Notes under the pieces: model-generated
What the model was told of the DNA's origin: nothing
Databases searched by the model: none
Seen by the model: only the letters and a program-made list of their open reading frames with translations
Assembly: GCA_945890485.1 (NCBI GenBank)
Contig: CAMDCN010000024.1
Span: 1 to 64,000, forward strand
Direction: 5' to 3'
Origin: Candidatus Sulfopaludibacter sp. SbA3
GTDB lineage: Bacteria > Acidobacteriota > Terriglobia > Bryobacterales > Bryobacteraceae
DNA length: 64,000 bases
Part shown: piece after piece, positions 32,085 through 41,500 of the stretch
Layout: each line of letters begins with the position of its first letter
Numbering within the stretch: position 1 is the first letter of the stretch
Position numbers and translations under genes: made by a program

Positions 32085-33523
32085 CGCGGATACAACGGCG
32101 AATACTGCACCATCTTTTCGCGGGTGGCCAGCTTGCCTCCCTTCACCCAGGCATCGCCCCGGGCTTCGAGATGCGTGATCATGCGGCCGCGCCAGAGGCG
32201 CAACTGTGCGGCATCGTCCGTGCGGTTGTGCAGTTCGGCGCGGTCCTTGGTCAAATCAAATAGCTGCTCTTCGCCCGTGAAGCCATGGAAGATGTACTTC
32301 CAGCGGCCATCGGTGAGGGCGGTCCATTGGTTTGCGTTGTCGTAGCAGACGCCGTGTTCCAGGTCGATCCACTCGCGCCAGCCTTCTGTCTTGCCGCGGA
32401 CGAGGTCGAGCATGGAACGGCCGTCGATCGGGCGGGACGGCGTGGCGTCCGCCGCGGCGAGGACGGTCGGGAACAGGTCGCGGAGTTCGACAGGCTGCAG
32501 GATCGTCTGCCCCTTCGGCGCGCCCGGAAGCCGGACGATCATCGGCACGCGCGCCGAGCCTTCGTAGGCGTACGACTTCCGCCAAAGATGGTGATCGCCG
32601 AGCATGTCGCCATGATCGGAGAGGTAGACGATCATCGTGCTCTCGGCAAGGCCACGTTTTTCCAGCGCTTCCACGATCCGGCCGATCTGCTCATCAATGA
32701 ACGACACGGATGCCCAGTAGCCCTGACGTGATTCGCGCACCGTCGCGGCCCCCATGTCGCCACGCCAGATGTCGTTCTTCTCGGTGTTCCGGGCTCGATG
32801 CCGGTCCGCCCACGGCGCGACGTCGGCGGCGGGCAAAGGCCGGTCTTTATAGAAGTCCATCCAACGCTGCGGCGGGTCATACGGGCTATGGGGCCGCGCG
32901 AAGGAAACCTTCAGGAAGAACGGCTCCGGCCGCTGGTAGCCTTCGAGAAAGTTCACGGCGCAGTCGGCGGTCCAGCGCGTGGGGTGCAGCCGTTCCGGCA
33001 GGACGTACGGCTTGGCGTTGTAGTCGTTGAAGCCCACGCCGGTGGCGTCCGGGTTCAACAGCGGCGCTTGCGAGGCGAACCAACTGCGGTAGTCGCTGCG
33101 AAACTCGGGGTTCTCCGCGCGGCCGCTCTCGTCGAGTAGAACCATCTGAAAGCCGTGCGAATTCCGCTGCGGGGCATAGTGCAGTTTGCCGATCGCCGCC
33201 GTGAAGTAGCCGAGGTCGTTCATCGCCCGCGGCATCTCGTAGGGATACTTCGCCGCCACGCGGCCATAGGCCAGCATGCCGTGGTTCCACGGCGAGAGGC
33301 CAGTAAGCAGGCAGGCGCGCGCCGGGGTGCAGGTGGGCGTTGACGAATAGGCGTTGACGAAGCGGGCGCCTTCGCGCGCCAGCCGGTCCAGGTTCGGCGT
33401 GTGCGCCGTGCCGCCCAGGCAGTCGGCCCGGTGCTGGTCCGCCATCAGGAACAGGACGTTCCTCCGGGCGGGCGTCCGCTGGAATAGCGCTGGCGCAGCC
33501 AATAGTTCCCGTCGCGAAATCAT
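32081..33523 (-). CDS. Second type I sulfatase, Tat-exported
   Basis: A 480-residue sulfatase with a short twin-Arg leader (MISRRELLAAPALF). The metal site is LFLMADQHRADCLGG (Asp29), the formylglycine signature C65-T-P-A-R is followed by ACLLTGLSPWNHG, and IVYLSDHGDMLGDHHLWRKSYAYEGSARVPMIVRLPG supplies the C-terminal metal ligands. The SPWNHGM and DHGDMLGDH segments are like those of phosphonate-monoester/choline-sulfatase-type enzymes, so the substrate class probably differs from the first sulfatase. It overlaps the upstream DUF72 gene by 4 bp, and gamma-glutamyltransferase precedes that. Confidence 0.92.
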   Translation of the reverse strand: MISRRELLAAPALFQRTPARRNVLFLMADQHRADCLGGTAHTPNLDRLAREGARFVNAYSSTPTCTPARACLLTGLSPWNHGMLAYGRVAAKYPYEMPRAMNDLGYFTAAIGKLHYAPQRNSHGFQMVLLDESGRAENPEFRSDYRSWFASQAPLLNPDATGVGFNDYNAKPYVLPERLHPTRWTADCAVNFLEGYQRPEPFFLKVSFARPHSPYDPPQRWMDFYKDRPLPAADVAPWADRHRARNTEKNDIWRGDMGAATVRESRQGYWASVSFIDEQIGRIVEALEKRGLAESTMIVYLSDHGDMLGDHHLWRKSYAYEGSARVPMIVRLPGAPKGQTILQPVELRDLFPTVLAAADATPSRPIDGRSMLDLVRGKTEGWREWIDLEHGVCYDNANQWTALTDGRWKYIFHGFTGEEQLFDLTKDRAELHNRTDDAAQLRLWRGRMITHLEARGDAWVKGGKLATREKMVQYSPLYPR

Positions 33524-34476
33524 ACGTCGATCCCCTCCACCACAGCTTCAATCGTCGAAGGCGCATTGCCCTCGAATCGATTATTCACGAAAATGTAGGC
33601 CGGCTGCTCCATGCCCAACGATCGTTGGATGAGCGCCCGCAGCGCGTCGCGCGATTCGAAGTTCGGATCCTGAATCTTCTCGTACGGCGAGAAGCTCTTC
33701 ACGGCGTCTTCATAGGCCCGCCCCTGCCGCAGTAGCGCGCGGACGACAGTGAAATCTGCCGTGTAGGCTTGGGGCAACGCGGTCTGCGCCGGCAGGTCCG
33801 GCATGCGTGTCCAGGCGTTGAAGATGTGGGCCACGCCGCGTTCGTGCAGCGCGTCGAAGTAGTCGCGGGTTAGGAACTCGGCGTTGCGGAGTTCCACGGC
33901 GTAGCGCGGGCCCTCCGGCAGTTTGTCGAGAAACGGAACCAGTTTTTCGAGGAAGGCATCGACATCGGGCATCGTCTTCCGGGACATCTGGCCGAACTCA
34001 AAAATCAAAACAATAGCCCGGTTGCCGTACGGCCGCAGCATTTCCAGGAACAGTTGCCGGAACAGGTCGAAATCAAGAAAGTTCGGATTTTCGAGTCCCG
34101 CCCGCCGGCCGTACCGCGCATGCGCCGGGAACACTTTCACCGTGATCTCTTCGGGCACTTTGAATGCGAACCGCAGCGAGGAAGGCGAACTGCCGAAGAG
34201 CTTTCGCCAGTACTCTTCAGACGGAAACTGGTAGAAACTGAAGTCCCCGCAAACGATGGGAAATGTTTCGGCGTACTCTTCGAGGCACATGTCCTCAAAC
34301 TTCTTAGCCGAGAACTTGCCCCGCGTGAAGTAACGGTCGGGCGTGTAGATCTGGCCCAACCAGCCTTCGTACTTCCATGAGCTTGTGCCGATCAAAATGC
34401 CGCGCTCGGCCAGACGGGCCAACTTCTGCGCGAGCTTGGTGGGCTCCGCGGCGAACAGCGAAAGATTGCTTACCAA
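33520..34476 (-). CDS. DUF72-family TIM-barrel protein
   Basis: A 318-residue protein with the DUF72 pattern. ILIGTSSWKYEGWLGQIYTPDRYF near 27-50 begins the barrel, then YAETFPIVCGDFSFYQFPSEEYWRKLF, FAFKVPEEITVKVFPAHARYG, LIFEFGQMSRK, YAVELRNAEFL and YIFVNNRFEGNAPSTIEAV. The family is common but its reaction is not known. The start is a TTG at 34476, overlapping the gamma-glutamyltransferase stop by 7 bp, which suggests re-initiation. The stop overlaps the sulfatase start by 4 bp. Confidence 0.87.
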   Translation of the reverse strand: MVSNLSLFAAEPTKLAQKLARLAERGILIGTSSWKYEGWLGQIYTPDRYFTRGKFSAKKFEDMCLEEYAETFPIVCGDFSFYQFPSEEYWRKLFGSSPSSLRFAFKVPEEITVKVFPAHARYGRRAGLENPNFLDFDLFRQLFLEMLRPYGNRAIVLIFEFGQMSRKTMPDVDAFLEKLVPFLDKLPEGPRYAVELRNAEFLTRDYFDALHERGVAHIFNAWTRMPDLPAQTALPQAYTADFTVVRALLRQGRAYEDAVKSFSPYEKIQDPNFESRDALRALIQRSLGMEQPAYIFVNNRFEGNAPSTIEAVVEGIDV

Positions 34477-36302
34477 GCCCTTGCCGTGCGGTACCCGTAG
34501 GGGTCCGCCCCCGCTTCAATCGTTCCGCCCGGCGCATAGCGAATAATCACCGGCGCCGATCCACTGGCCCACTTCGACCGCGTGCTTACCTGGTGGCCGC
34601 GCTGCGCCAACTGCTGCACGGCGCTGGGCGAGATCCGTTCGTCCAGCATCAGGTCGCCGGGGCTCATCGCATGATTGTCGAAGCTCGAAACCAGGTGGCG
34701 CGTCTGCAGCCGTGGCGCTTCGACGGCCGACTGCGCGTTCATGCCGAAGTCGACGACATTGAGGAACATTTGCAGCAGCGCCTGGTCCTGGTTGTCGCCG
34801 CCGGGCGTTGCCAGCGCGAGGAACGGCTTGCCATCGCGGGTAACGATGGTCGGGCTCAGCGTCACGCGAGGCCGCTTGCCGCCGGCGAGTTCGTTCGGGT
34901 GGCCTTCAATCAGCAGAAAGCTCTGCGCCCGCTGCGTCAACGGAATGCCGGTGTCGCCGGCGACCACCGAGGGCAGCCACGAACCGGAGGGCGTCACCGA
35001 GAAGATAATGCCGTCCGCATCGGCGGCCGTAACGCACGTCGTGTCGCGCGCCATCAGTTCATCGTCGATCTTGTGGTGGACCATCTCCGTTTGCGACGGG
35101 TGCAGTCCTTTCTTGCCGTCGATCAATCCGGGCAGGAACTCCATCGAGGCCTGGTCGCCGATCTGCTTGCGGCGTTCGGCAGCGTACTCTTTTGAAAGCA
35201 GCGTGGCGGCGGGGATCTTCGAGAAGTTGGGGTCACCGTAGTAGGTATCGCGATCGGCGTAACCGAGTTTCAACGCCTCGGTGATTGTGTGCAGGTACTT
35301 CGAAGAGTTGTGTGGCATCTCGCCGAGCGAGAAGCCTTCGAGCAGATTCAACGCTTCGAGGAAAATGGGGCCCTGGCTCCAGAAGCCGGGCTTGTAGACC
35401 GTGTAGCCGTGATAGGTGGTGGAGGCTGGCTCCTCCGGCTTCAGCCGGAAGGCGGCCATGTCCTCATAGCGGATCAGGCCATCGTTCGCCTTGCTAAAGG
35501 CGTCGATCTTGCGGGCGATGTCCCCGCGATAGAAGTAGTCGCGGACGGCGTCGATGCCGCCTTGCCGGGCGGCCCCGCCCTTCACGGCACGGAGTTCCGC
35601 GGCGGCCATGGCGCGGAGGGTCCGTGCCAGATCGGGCTGGTGAAAAATGGCGCTGGGCATGGGAGTGAAGCCGGGCGGCAGGTAAGCGGCCTTGGAGGTC
35701 GGCCACAGTTCGAAGAAGCGGCGGGACCGGGCGAGGGAACTGGCGCGCATTTCGTCGAGGGGCGCGCCGTCGGCCAGCTCAATCGCCGGCTGGATCACCT
35801 CGGAGAATGACTTGGTTCCGTATTCGCGCAGGGCCACGAGACCTGCTTCGACCATGCCGGGAACCAGCGCCGGCATCAGTCCGGCCACTGGCACCATTCC
35901 CTTCAGGCCATTCGGCTCCAGATTCTGAATCTCGCCGGGTAGCATCCGCCGGTTGCGAAACAGTTCCGCCGTGGCGAGCTTGGGCATAGTGCCGATGCCC
36001 GCGATGGAGACGACCTTGCCCTCTTTCGTCCGGATCAGAATCGGCGCTTCTCCCCCGAAACCGAAGTGCGAATATTCGACCATACTGGCGGCAAACATGG
36101 CAGCGACGCCGGCATCCACGGCGTTGCCGCCGTTCTGCGCCAAACGCATGCCGGCATCGGCCGAAGCGTCTGTCCCGGCGCCGATCGCGATCTTCGTTCC
36201 GCGTGAGGCGAAGCGCTGCGGCCGCTCCGTCGGGGTCCGCCGCTGCGCCATGCCGACGCCGAGTAAACCGACTACGGCCAGCCCCAGGAAAACGCGCTTC
36301 AT
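34470..36302 (-). CDS. ggt: Gamma-glutamyltransferase/hydrolase, exported
   Basis: A 610-residue Ntn-hydrolase precursor with signal peptide MKRVFLGLAVVGLLGVGMAQ. Conserved parts are GTDASADAGMRLAQNGGNAVDAGVAAMF, the substrate-Arg position, FGFGGEAPILIRTKEG and the autoprocessing site ELMARDTTCVTAADADG with nucleophile Thr431 (normally followed by Thr-His; here Thr-Cys). The small subunit has SGSWLPSVVAGDTGIPL and KRPRVTLSPTIVTRDGKPFLALATPGGDNQDQ. It would split gamma-glutamyl bonds of glutathione and related compounds in the periplasm. First gene of a minus-strand run with DUF72 and sulfatase. The TTC replacement of TTH at the nucleophile is a small oddity. Confidence 0.92.
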   Translation of the reverse strand: MKRVFLGLAVVGLLGVGMAQRRTPTERPQRFASRGTKIAIGAGTDASADAGMRLAQNGGNAVDAGVAAMFAASMVEYSHFGFGGEAPILIRTKEGKVVSIAGIGTMPKLATAELFRNRRMLPGEIQNLEPNGLKGMVPVAGLMPALVPGMVEAGLVALREYGTKSFSEVIQPAIELADGAPLDEMRASSLARSRRFFELWPTSKAAYLPPGFTPMPSAIFHQPDLARTLRAMAAAELRAVKGGAARQGGIDAVRDYFYRGDIARKIDAFSKANDGLIRYEDMAAFRLKPEEPASTTYHGYTVYKPGFWSQGPIFLEALNLLEGFSLGEMPHNSSKYLHTITEALKLGYADRDTYYGDPNFSKIPAATLLSKEYAAERRKQIGDQASMEFLPGLIDGKKGLHPSQTEMVHHKIDDELMARDTTCVTAADADGIIFSVTPSGSWLPSVVAGDTGIPLTQRAQSFLLIEGHPNELAGGKRPRVTLSPTIVTRDGKPFLALATPGGDNQDQALLQMFLNVVDFGMNAQSAVEAPRLQTRHLVSSFDNHAMSPGDLMLDERISPSAVQQLAQRGHQVSTRSKWASGSAPVIIRYAPGGTIEAGADPYGYRTARAW

Positions 36303-36364
36303 TTGGATGCCCTCACTATAATGGAGATTCCGTCAGCAACTTGGCCGAAACCTTAAGGATACTC

Positions 36365-37912
36365 ATGCGCCGCGTTTTTTGCTTTGTCCTGTTTGTTACT
36401 TCTCTATCCGCCGAAAACAACGGCGCGATCTGGTGGAAACACGTACAGTTTCTCGCCGACGACAAGCTGGAAGGCCGGAACACGGGAAGCGAGGGGCATC
36501 GCCAGGCGGCAGCGTATGTTGCCGCGGAGTTTGAGCGGCTGGGATTGGCCGCCGCGGGAACGCAGGGCTACATGCAGCCGGTGAAGTTCTCCACGCGCCA
36601 AATCGACGAGCCGAACTCCAAGCTGGGCATCGTCCGCGAGGGGAATATCGTGCCGGTCGAACTTGGCAAGCAGGCCTACTTCGGCTTGCGGACCGATCCG
36701 TCGCCCACCGTGCAGGCGCCGATGGTATTCGTCGGCTACGGACTGCGCGTGCCGGAGATGAAGCACGACGACCTGAAGGGGCTGAACCTGAAGGGTAAGA
36801 TCGCCGTCATGTTTTCCGGCGCGCCGAAGGATTGGCCGGGGCCGCTTTCGGCGCATGTGCAATCCGGCGACGTCCGTTGGGAGCCGCTGCGGAAGATGGG
36901 CGCGATCGGGCTGATCACCATTCCCCGCGTGCAGACGACGCCGTGGCCGCGTGCTTCCGCCGCCCGCCTGCAGGCTTCGATGACCGCCATCGCCGACGAG
37001 GCCGGCCAGCAGGTATCGTTGACCTTTAACCCCGACCACGCCGACGTGCTTTTCGCCGGGTCGGGTCATACCGTGAAGGATCTGCTTGACATCGCCGCGG
37101 CCGAGAAGCCGTTGCCCAAGTTCCCGCTGCAAGGGGAGCTTGCCGCCACCATCGCAGTGAAGCGCGGCGAGCTCGAAAGCCCGAACGTTGCGGCCAAGTT
37201 GGAAGGTTCCCATCCGAAACGGAAGAACGAGTTCATCGTAGTCAGCGCGCACTTGGATCATCTCGGCAAGACGACGTCGTTCGCGGGCGACGGCATCTTC
37301 AACGGCGCGCTCGACAACGCCTCCGGCATTGCGGCCATGCTCGAAGTGGCGCGGCTGCTAAAAGCCGGCAAACCGCTGGAGCGCAGTGTGCTGTTTGTCG
37401 CCGTCACCGGCGAAGAGAAGGGGCTGCAGGGATCCCGCTATTTCGCCCGCAACCCCACGGTTCCCGCCAAGCAGATCATCGCCAACTGCAATATGGACAT
37501 GTTCATGCCGCTCCACGCGCTGAAGTTCCTGACGATGCTAGGCATCGACGAATCGACGCTCGGCGACACTGCCCGCGAGGTGGCCAAGGAGTTCAACCTA
37601 CCGATCCTGCCGGATCCCATTCCGGAGCAGCGGCGGTTCATCCGCAGCGACCAGTACAGTTTCATCCGCGCGGGCATTCCGTCGCTTGCCTTCAAGTTTG
37701 GTTACGAAAAGGGTTCGCCCGAAGAGAAGCTGCAGGCCGAATGGCTGAAGACGCGGTACCACGCCGTGTCGGACGATCTCGCCCAGCCCGTCGACATTCC
37801 GGCGGCTGGCCGGTTTACGGAGTACTTGACCGCGTTAGTCGCCCGGACGGCGAACCAACCGCAGCGTCCCGCTTGGAAATCTGATAGCTTTTTCAAGCGA
37901 TTCGCCAAATGA
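36365..37912 (+). CDS. M28-family zinc aminopeptidase, exported
   Basis: A 515-residue peptidase with a short signal peptide (MRRVFCFVLFVTSLSAE) and a long N-terminal region holding HVQFLADDKLEGRNTGSEGHRQAAAYVAAEFERLGL. An inserted PA-like domain follows (MVFVGYGLRVPEMKHDDLKGLNLKGKIAVMFSG), then the catalytic M28 core: VSAHLDHLG, GALDNASG, TGEEKGLQGSRYFA, NCNMDM and RSDQYSFIRAGIPSL. All five metal-ligand regions are present, so an active di-zinc exopeptidase is expected. Start ATG 36365 gives the signal peptide; earlier frame to 36203 overlaps the divergent ggt. Overlaps the next gene by 4 bp. Confidence 0.9.
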   Translation: MRRVFCFVLFVTSLSAENNGAIWWKHVQFLADDKLEGRNTGSEGHRQAAAYVAAEFERLGLAAAGTQGYMQPVKFSTRQIDEPNSKLGIVREGNIVPVELGKQAYFGLRTDPSPTVQAPMVFVGYGLRVPEMKHDDLKGLNLKGKIAVMFSGAPKDWPGPLSAHVQSGDVRWEPLRKMGAIGLITIPRVQTTPWPRASAARLQASMTAIADEAGQQVSLTFNPDHADVLFAGSGHTVKDLLDIAAAEKPLPKFPLQGELAATIAVKRGELESPNVAAKLEGSHPKRKNEFIVVSAHLDHLGKTTSFAGDGIFNGALDNASGIAAMLEVARLLKAGKPLERSVLFVAVTGEEKGLQGSRYFARNPTVPAKQIIANCNMDMFMPLHALKFLTMLGIDESTLGDTAREVAKEFNLPILPDPIPEQRRFIRSDQYSFIRAGIPSLAFKFGYEKGSPEEKLQAEWLKTRYHAVSDDLAQPVDIPAAGRFTEYLTALVARTANQPQRPAWKSDSFFKRFAK

Positions 37913-39459
37913 ACCTGCCACTTACCCCTATCCGTTTTCTATACCGCGCCGCGGACCTGTTTGAACGCCGCATCGGCATTGTTTGCGGCGAGAAGCAGTT
38001 CACCTACGGCCATTTTGCTGAGCGGTGCGAACGCCTCGCCGGGGCGCTGCTGGCGCTGGGGCTGCAGCCCGGCGACCGTGTCGCCTACCTCAGTTTCAAC
38101 ACGCATCTGCTGCTGGAGGGCTACTACGGTGTCGTAATGGCTGGCGGTATCGTGATGCCGTTGAATGTGCGGCTCACCGCCGGGGAGATAACCGGCATCC
38201 TGAACCACTCGGGTGCCCGCATCGTGTTTTATGAGCCCGACTTCGCGGGGCTGATCGCCGGACTCGCCTGCCCGGCCGTCGAACACTGGATCGCGCTCGA
38301 CAAGTTCGAGATGAACGCGCCGCCGGCGCCATGCGACTGGACGAAGATCGACGAGAACCAGGTCGCGGAACTGTTCTATACGAGCGGCAGCACCGGTACT
38401 CCGAAGGGCGTCAGCCTGACGCACCGGACGCTCTACTTGCATGCGCTTTCGCTCGCCACTACCTTCGACGATGCGAAGACGAAAGTGGATCTGCATACGA
38501 TTCCGCTGTTCCACGCCAACGGCTGGGGCATGCCGCAAGCGTGCGCGATGATGGGGACAAAGCAAGTGATGGTTCGCCGGTTCGATCCGGCCGGAGTGCT
38601 GGCCCTGATCGCCGAACACAAGGCGACGGACATGTGCCTCGTCCCGACCATGGCCAACGCGTTGTTGAACTGTCCGCAATTGGGCGAGTTCGATACGTCG
38701 AGCCTTCGCCACATCATGCTTGGCGGCGCTGCTTCTTCGCCCGAGTTGATTGCGCGCCTGGAAGCCGCCTTCCATTGCGAGGCGGCGGCGGGCTACGGCC
38801 TGACGGAGACGGCGCCGGTGTTAAGCAAGTCCGGACCCAAGCCCGGCGTGACTTTCGCGAGCGACGCGGACCGCCAACGGCGCCAGGCGATGACCGGTTG
38901 GCCGCTGCCTGGGGTTGAAATCCGCGTTGTCGATCCGCAGGGCATCGACGTGCCGCGCGACGCTACCTCCATCGGGGAGATCATAACGCGCAGCGACCAT
39001 GTGATGGCCGGTTACTACAACGAACCCGCCGCCACTGCTGCCGTGATGGACGGCCACTGGTTCCACACCGGCGACATGGCCGTTTGGGACGACGAAGGCT
39101 ACGTGCTGATCGTTGACCGGAAGAAAGAGATCATCATCAGCGGCGGCGAAAACATCTCGTCGATCGAAGTGGAACGGGCCATCGCGGCCCATCCTTCGGT
39201 GCTCGAATGCGCCGTCGTCGCGGCGCCGGATGAGAAGTGGGGCGAGATACCGGCGGCCGTGATCGTCCGAAAGCCCGGGGCTGAATTGGCTACTGAGGAG
39301 TTGCTTGCGTTTCTCGGCGAACGCCTCGGGCGCTTCAAGCATCCGCGCATCATTGAGTTTCGGGCCGAAGCGCTCCCGAAGACCGGCACGGGCAAGATCC
39401 GGAAGCTGGAACTGAAGGAAGCGTTCTGGTCCGGCAAGGAAAAACGAGTTCAAGGGTAA
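37909..39459 (+). CDS. Acyl-CoA synthetase/ligase (AMP-forming)
   Basis: A 516-residue adenylate-forming enzyme. Core motifs are LFYTSGSTGTPKGVSLTHR near 156-174, the middle HANGWGMPQ, GYGLTETAPVLSKSGP, DGHWFHTGDMAVWDDEGYVLIVDRKKEIIISGGENISSIEVE and the C-terminal Lys in ALPKTGTGKIRKLELKEAFW. It should activate a carboxylic acid to acyl-AMP and then acyl-CoA. The layout resembles medium/long-chain or 3-methylmercaptopropionate-type CoA ligases, but chain length cannot be deduced. It sits between M28 peptidase (4-bp overlap) and prmA (one-base overlap), in a four-gene overlapping run. Confidence 0.92.
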   Translation: MNLPLTPIRFLYRAADLFERRIGIVCGEKQFTYGHFAERCERLAGALLALGLQPGDRVAYLSFNTHLLLEGYYGVVMAGGIVMPLNVRLTAGEITGILNHSGARIVFYEPDFAGLIAGLACPAVEHWIALDKFEMNAPPAPCDWTKIDENQVAELFYTSGSTGTPKGVSLTHRTLYLHALSLATTFDDAKTKVDLHTIPLFHANGWGMPQACAMMGTKQVMVRRFDPAGVLALIAEHKATDMCLVPTMANALLNCPQLGEFDTSSLRHIMLGGAASSPELIARLEAAFHCEAAAGYGLTETAPVLSKSGPKPGVTFASDADRQRRQAMTGWPLPGVEIRVVDPQGIDVPRDATSIGEIITRSDHVMAGYYNEPAATAAVMDGHWFHTGDMAVWDDEGYVLIVDRKKEIIISGGENISSIEVERAIAAHPSVLECAVVAAPDEKWGEIPAAVIVRKPGAELATEELLAFLGERLGRFKHPRIIEFRAEALPKTGTGKIRKLELKEAFWSGKEKRVQG

Positions 39460-40253
39460 TGCACTCTCTCACGATTGAATGTTCGCAGGACGAGAAGGAC
39501 GAACTGCTCGGCCGGCTCTGGGAATTGGATACGGCCGGGGTGACCGAGGAGGATCTGACGGCGAATCGCGTCAACCTGCGGGCGTTCTTTAGCGAGGAGT
39601 TTGACGCCTCGGAGTTCGCGGCCTTTAACCCCGAATGGCAGGAGGAGCCCGACGTCGATTGGCAGGCCGAGTCGGAAGCCGCTTGGCCGGGGCGGCCGGT
39701 CGGAGAGCGGCTGTTCGTCGCGCCGCCGTGGTGCGAGGAGCCGACGCCACCCGGGCGCGAACGGCTGGTTATCAACCCCGGCGTTGCCTTCGGGACGGGC
39801 GCGGATACTACGACACAGCTAGCCCTCGAAGTGCTGGAACGTACGGTGCAGCCGGGCGACCGGGTCTTCGACTTCGGTACGGGCTCCGGAATACTTGCTT
39901 TGGCCGCGTTGCGCCTCGGCGCGGCGCAGGTGCATGGCTGCGACATCGACCATGACGCTGTCGTGGCAGCCCGGGATGACATGCCGCCGGAGATTGGATT
40001 GTTCACGGGCACGCTGCGGTCGATCCAGCCGCAGTGGGCCGACGTGATCTTCGCCAACATCAACGCTGAGACCGTAGCGCACAACGCCGATGAGCTGAAG
40101 CGCGTGTTGAAGCCCGGCGGCCGGTTGATTGTCGGCGGCATTCCGCCGCGGCACGCCGACCGCGTGATCAAAGCTTTGGGCGCGCAGGAGTGGACCTTGC
40201 GCGAACGGGTCGACCGCGATATTTGGGTCTGCATGGCTTGGGAGGACAAATGA
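39459..40253 (+). CDS. prmA: Ribosomal protein L11 methyltransferase-like (PrmA)
   Basis: A 264-residue SAM-dependent methyltransferase. The N-terminal domain (LLGRLWELDTAGVTEED) is the L11-recognition part. The catalytic domain has INPGVAFGTGADTTTQLALEVLE, the PrmA-type loop (normally GTGxHPTT), motif I VFDFGTGSGILALAALRLGA near 133-152, GCDIDHDAVVAARDD, and DVIFANINAETVAHNADELKRVLKPGGRLIVGGI. Slightly short (typical 280-310), and the His of GTGTHPT is replaced by Ala-Asp, so its target might differ from L11. Starts on the last base of the acyl-CoA ligase stop and overlaps the next gene by 4 bp. Confidence 0.85.
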   Translation: MHSLTIECSQDEKDELLGRLWELDTAGVTEEDLTANRVNLRAFFSEEFDASEFAAFNPEWQEEPDVDWQAESEAAWPGRPVGERLFVAPPWCEEPTPPGRERLVINPGVAFGTGADTTTQLALEVLERTVQPGDRVFDFGTGSGILALAALRLGAAQVHGCDIDHDAVVAARDDMPPEIGLFTGTLRSIQPQWADVIFANINAETVAHNADELKRVLKPGGRLIVGGIPPRHADRVIKALGAQEWTLRERVDRDIWVCMAWEDK

Positions 40254-41500
40254 AACGACGCACCTTTCTTGCGGCGCTCGCCGCCGTTCCGGTAGCCAAC
40301 GCGGCCGCAGCGGGCAAGATCGCCGCCCTGGAATTCGTCCGCCTCGAAGGGAAGTACAAGTACGAAGCCGGCACGGCAAACCGCCAATATCAGACGAACC
40401 CGCTGCATATCTACGACGCGCTTCGTCCCGCCGAATACCGGGAGCAGGGCCGGGCGGCGGGCGAGGGCCGCGTGACGGCGCTCTATCTGAAGCTCAAGAC
40501 GGATGCGGGACTCGAAGCGATTTATGGCCCGATTGATGAAGAGGCCGCTGTCGTCGTCCATCGCCAGTTGCGTCCGTTTCTGATCGGGAAGGAAGCACTC
40601 GCCGGTGAGACGCTGTGGGACCAGATGTACCGGTCGAACCGCCACTCGCGTTCGAGCCACTACATGATGGCGATCTCGGCGGTCGATAACGTTTTGTGGG
40701 ATCTGCGCGGCCGCTACTTCAAGGCTCCGGTGTATCAGTTGTTGGGCGGCCCCACGCGGCCGGCGGTGCAGGCGTACGGCAGTTGCCTTGGCTTCAGCGT
40801 GGAGCCGGAGTTGCTGAAGAAGAAGTGCGTCGAGCTGAAGCAGCGCGGCTTCCTGCATCAGAAGTGGTTCATGCCGTATGGGCCCGGCGACGGCGCGGTG
40901 GGTATGGCGAAGAACGTGGCCATTGTGCGGAATCTGCGCGAGGCGATGGGCTACGACGTCGACATCATGTTCGATGCGTTCATGGGCTGGGACTTGAACT
41001 ACGCGATGCAGTGGGCCAAGCAGGTGGAGCAGTACCGGCCTCGCTGGATTGAAGAGGCATTCGCGCCGGAGAAGATGGAGAGCTTCGCGGCGTTGCGAAG
41101 GGCGACTTCAGTGCCGGTCGCGACGGGGGAGCACTTCTACGGCCGGTGGGAAGCCAAGCGGTTCCTGGAAGCCCAGGCGATCACCGTCGTGCAAGCCGAC
41201 CCGGAATGGTGCGGCGGCGTCAGCGAACTCGTCAAGATTTGCCACATCGCCAGCGCATATGACGCCCAGGTGATTCCGCACGGCCACAACGTCCACACGG
41301 CCATGCATGTGGTGGCGGCGCAGAGCCCGATGACGTGCCCGCTGGTCGAATACCTGATCCCGAAGATGAGCACCTACTATCACTTCGAGAGGTGGAATCC
41401 GGCGCCGGTGAACGGCAAGATTACGCTGCCGGATACACCGGGCTTCGGGATTGAGATCGACTCGGCGAAGGTGGAGAAGCAGAGCCCGGTTACTTGGTGA
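40250..41500 (+). CDS. Mandelate racemase/muconate-lactonizing-type enolase-superfamily enzyme, Tat-exported
   Basis: A 416-residue enzyme with a twin-Arg leader (MKRRTFLAALAAVPVANAAAAG). The enolase-superfamily pattern is a capping domain (VTALYLKLKTDAGLEAIYGP), then the barrel with SAVDNVLWDLRGR, the base region RGFLHQKWFMPYG, metal ligands in MFDAFMGWDLNYA, WIEEAFAP and VATGEHFYGRW, and a His in IPHGHNVHTAMHVV. It would abstract the alpha-proton of a carboxylate, likely a sugar acid; specificity unknown. Export of such an enzyme is uncommon. ATG 40250 overlaps the prmA stop (ATGA). The 3' end overlaps convergent msrB by 11 bp. Confidence 0.88.
   Translation: MKRRTFLAALAAVPVANAAAAGKIAALEFVRLEGKYKYEAGTANRQYQTNPLHIYDALRPAEYREQGRAAGEGRVTALYLKLKTDAGLEAIYGPIDEEAAVVVHRQLRPFLIGKEALAGETLWDQMYRSNRHSRSSHYMMAISAVDNVLWDLRGRYFKAPVYQLLGGPTRPAVQAYGSCLGFSVEPELLKKKCVELKQRGFLHQKWFMPYGPGDGAVGMAKNVAIVRNLREAMGYDVDIMFDAFMGWDLNYAMQWAKQVEQYRPRWIEEAFAPEKMESFAALRRATSVPVATGEHFYGRWEAKRFLEAQAITVVQADPEWCGGVSELVKICHIASAYDAQVIPHGHNVHTAMHVVAAQSPMTCPLVEYLIPKMSTYYHFERWNPAPVNGKITLPDTPGFGIEIDSAKVEKQSPVTW

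Noticed and set aside
30000-37000. Replication origin at the skew change
   Set aside because: No dnaA, dnaN or gyr genes, no AT-rich unwinding region and no cluster of DnaA boxes was seen, so I report only the skew.
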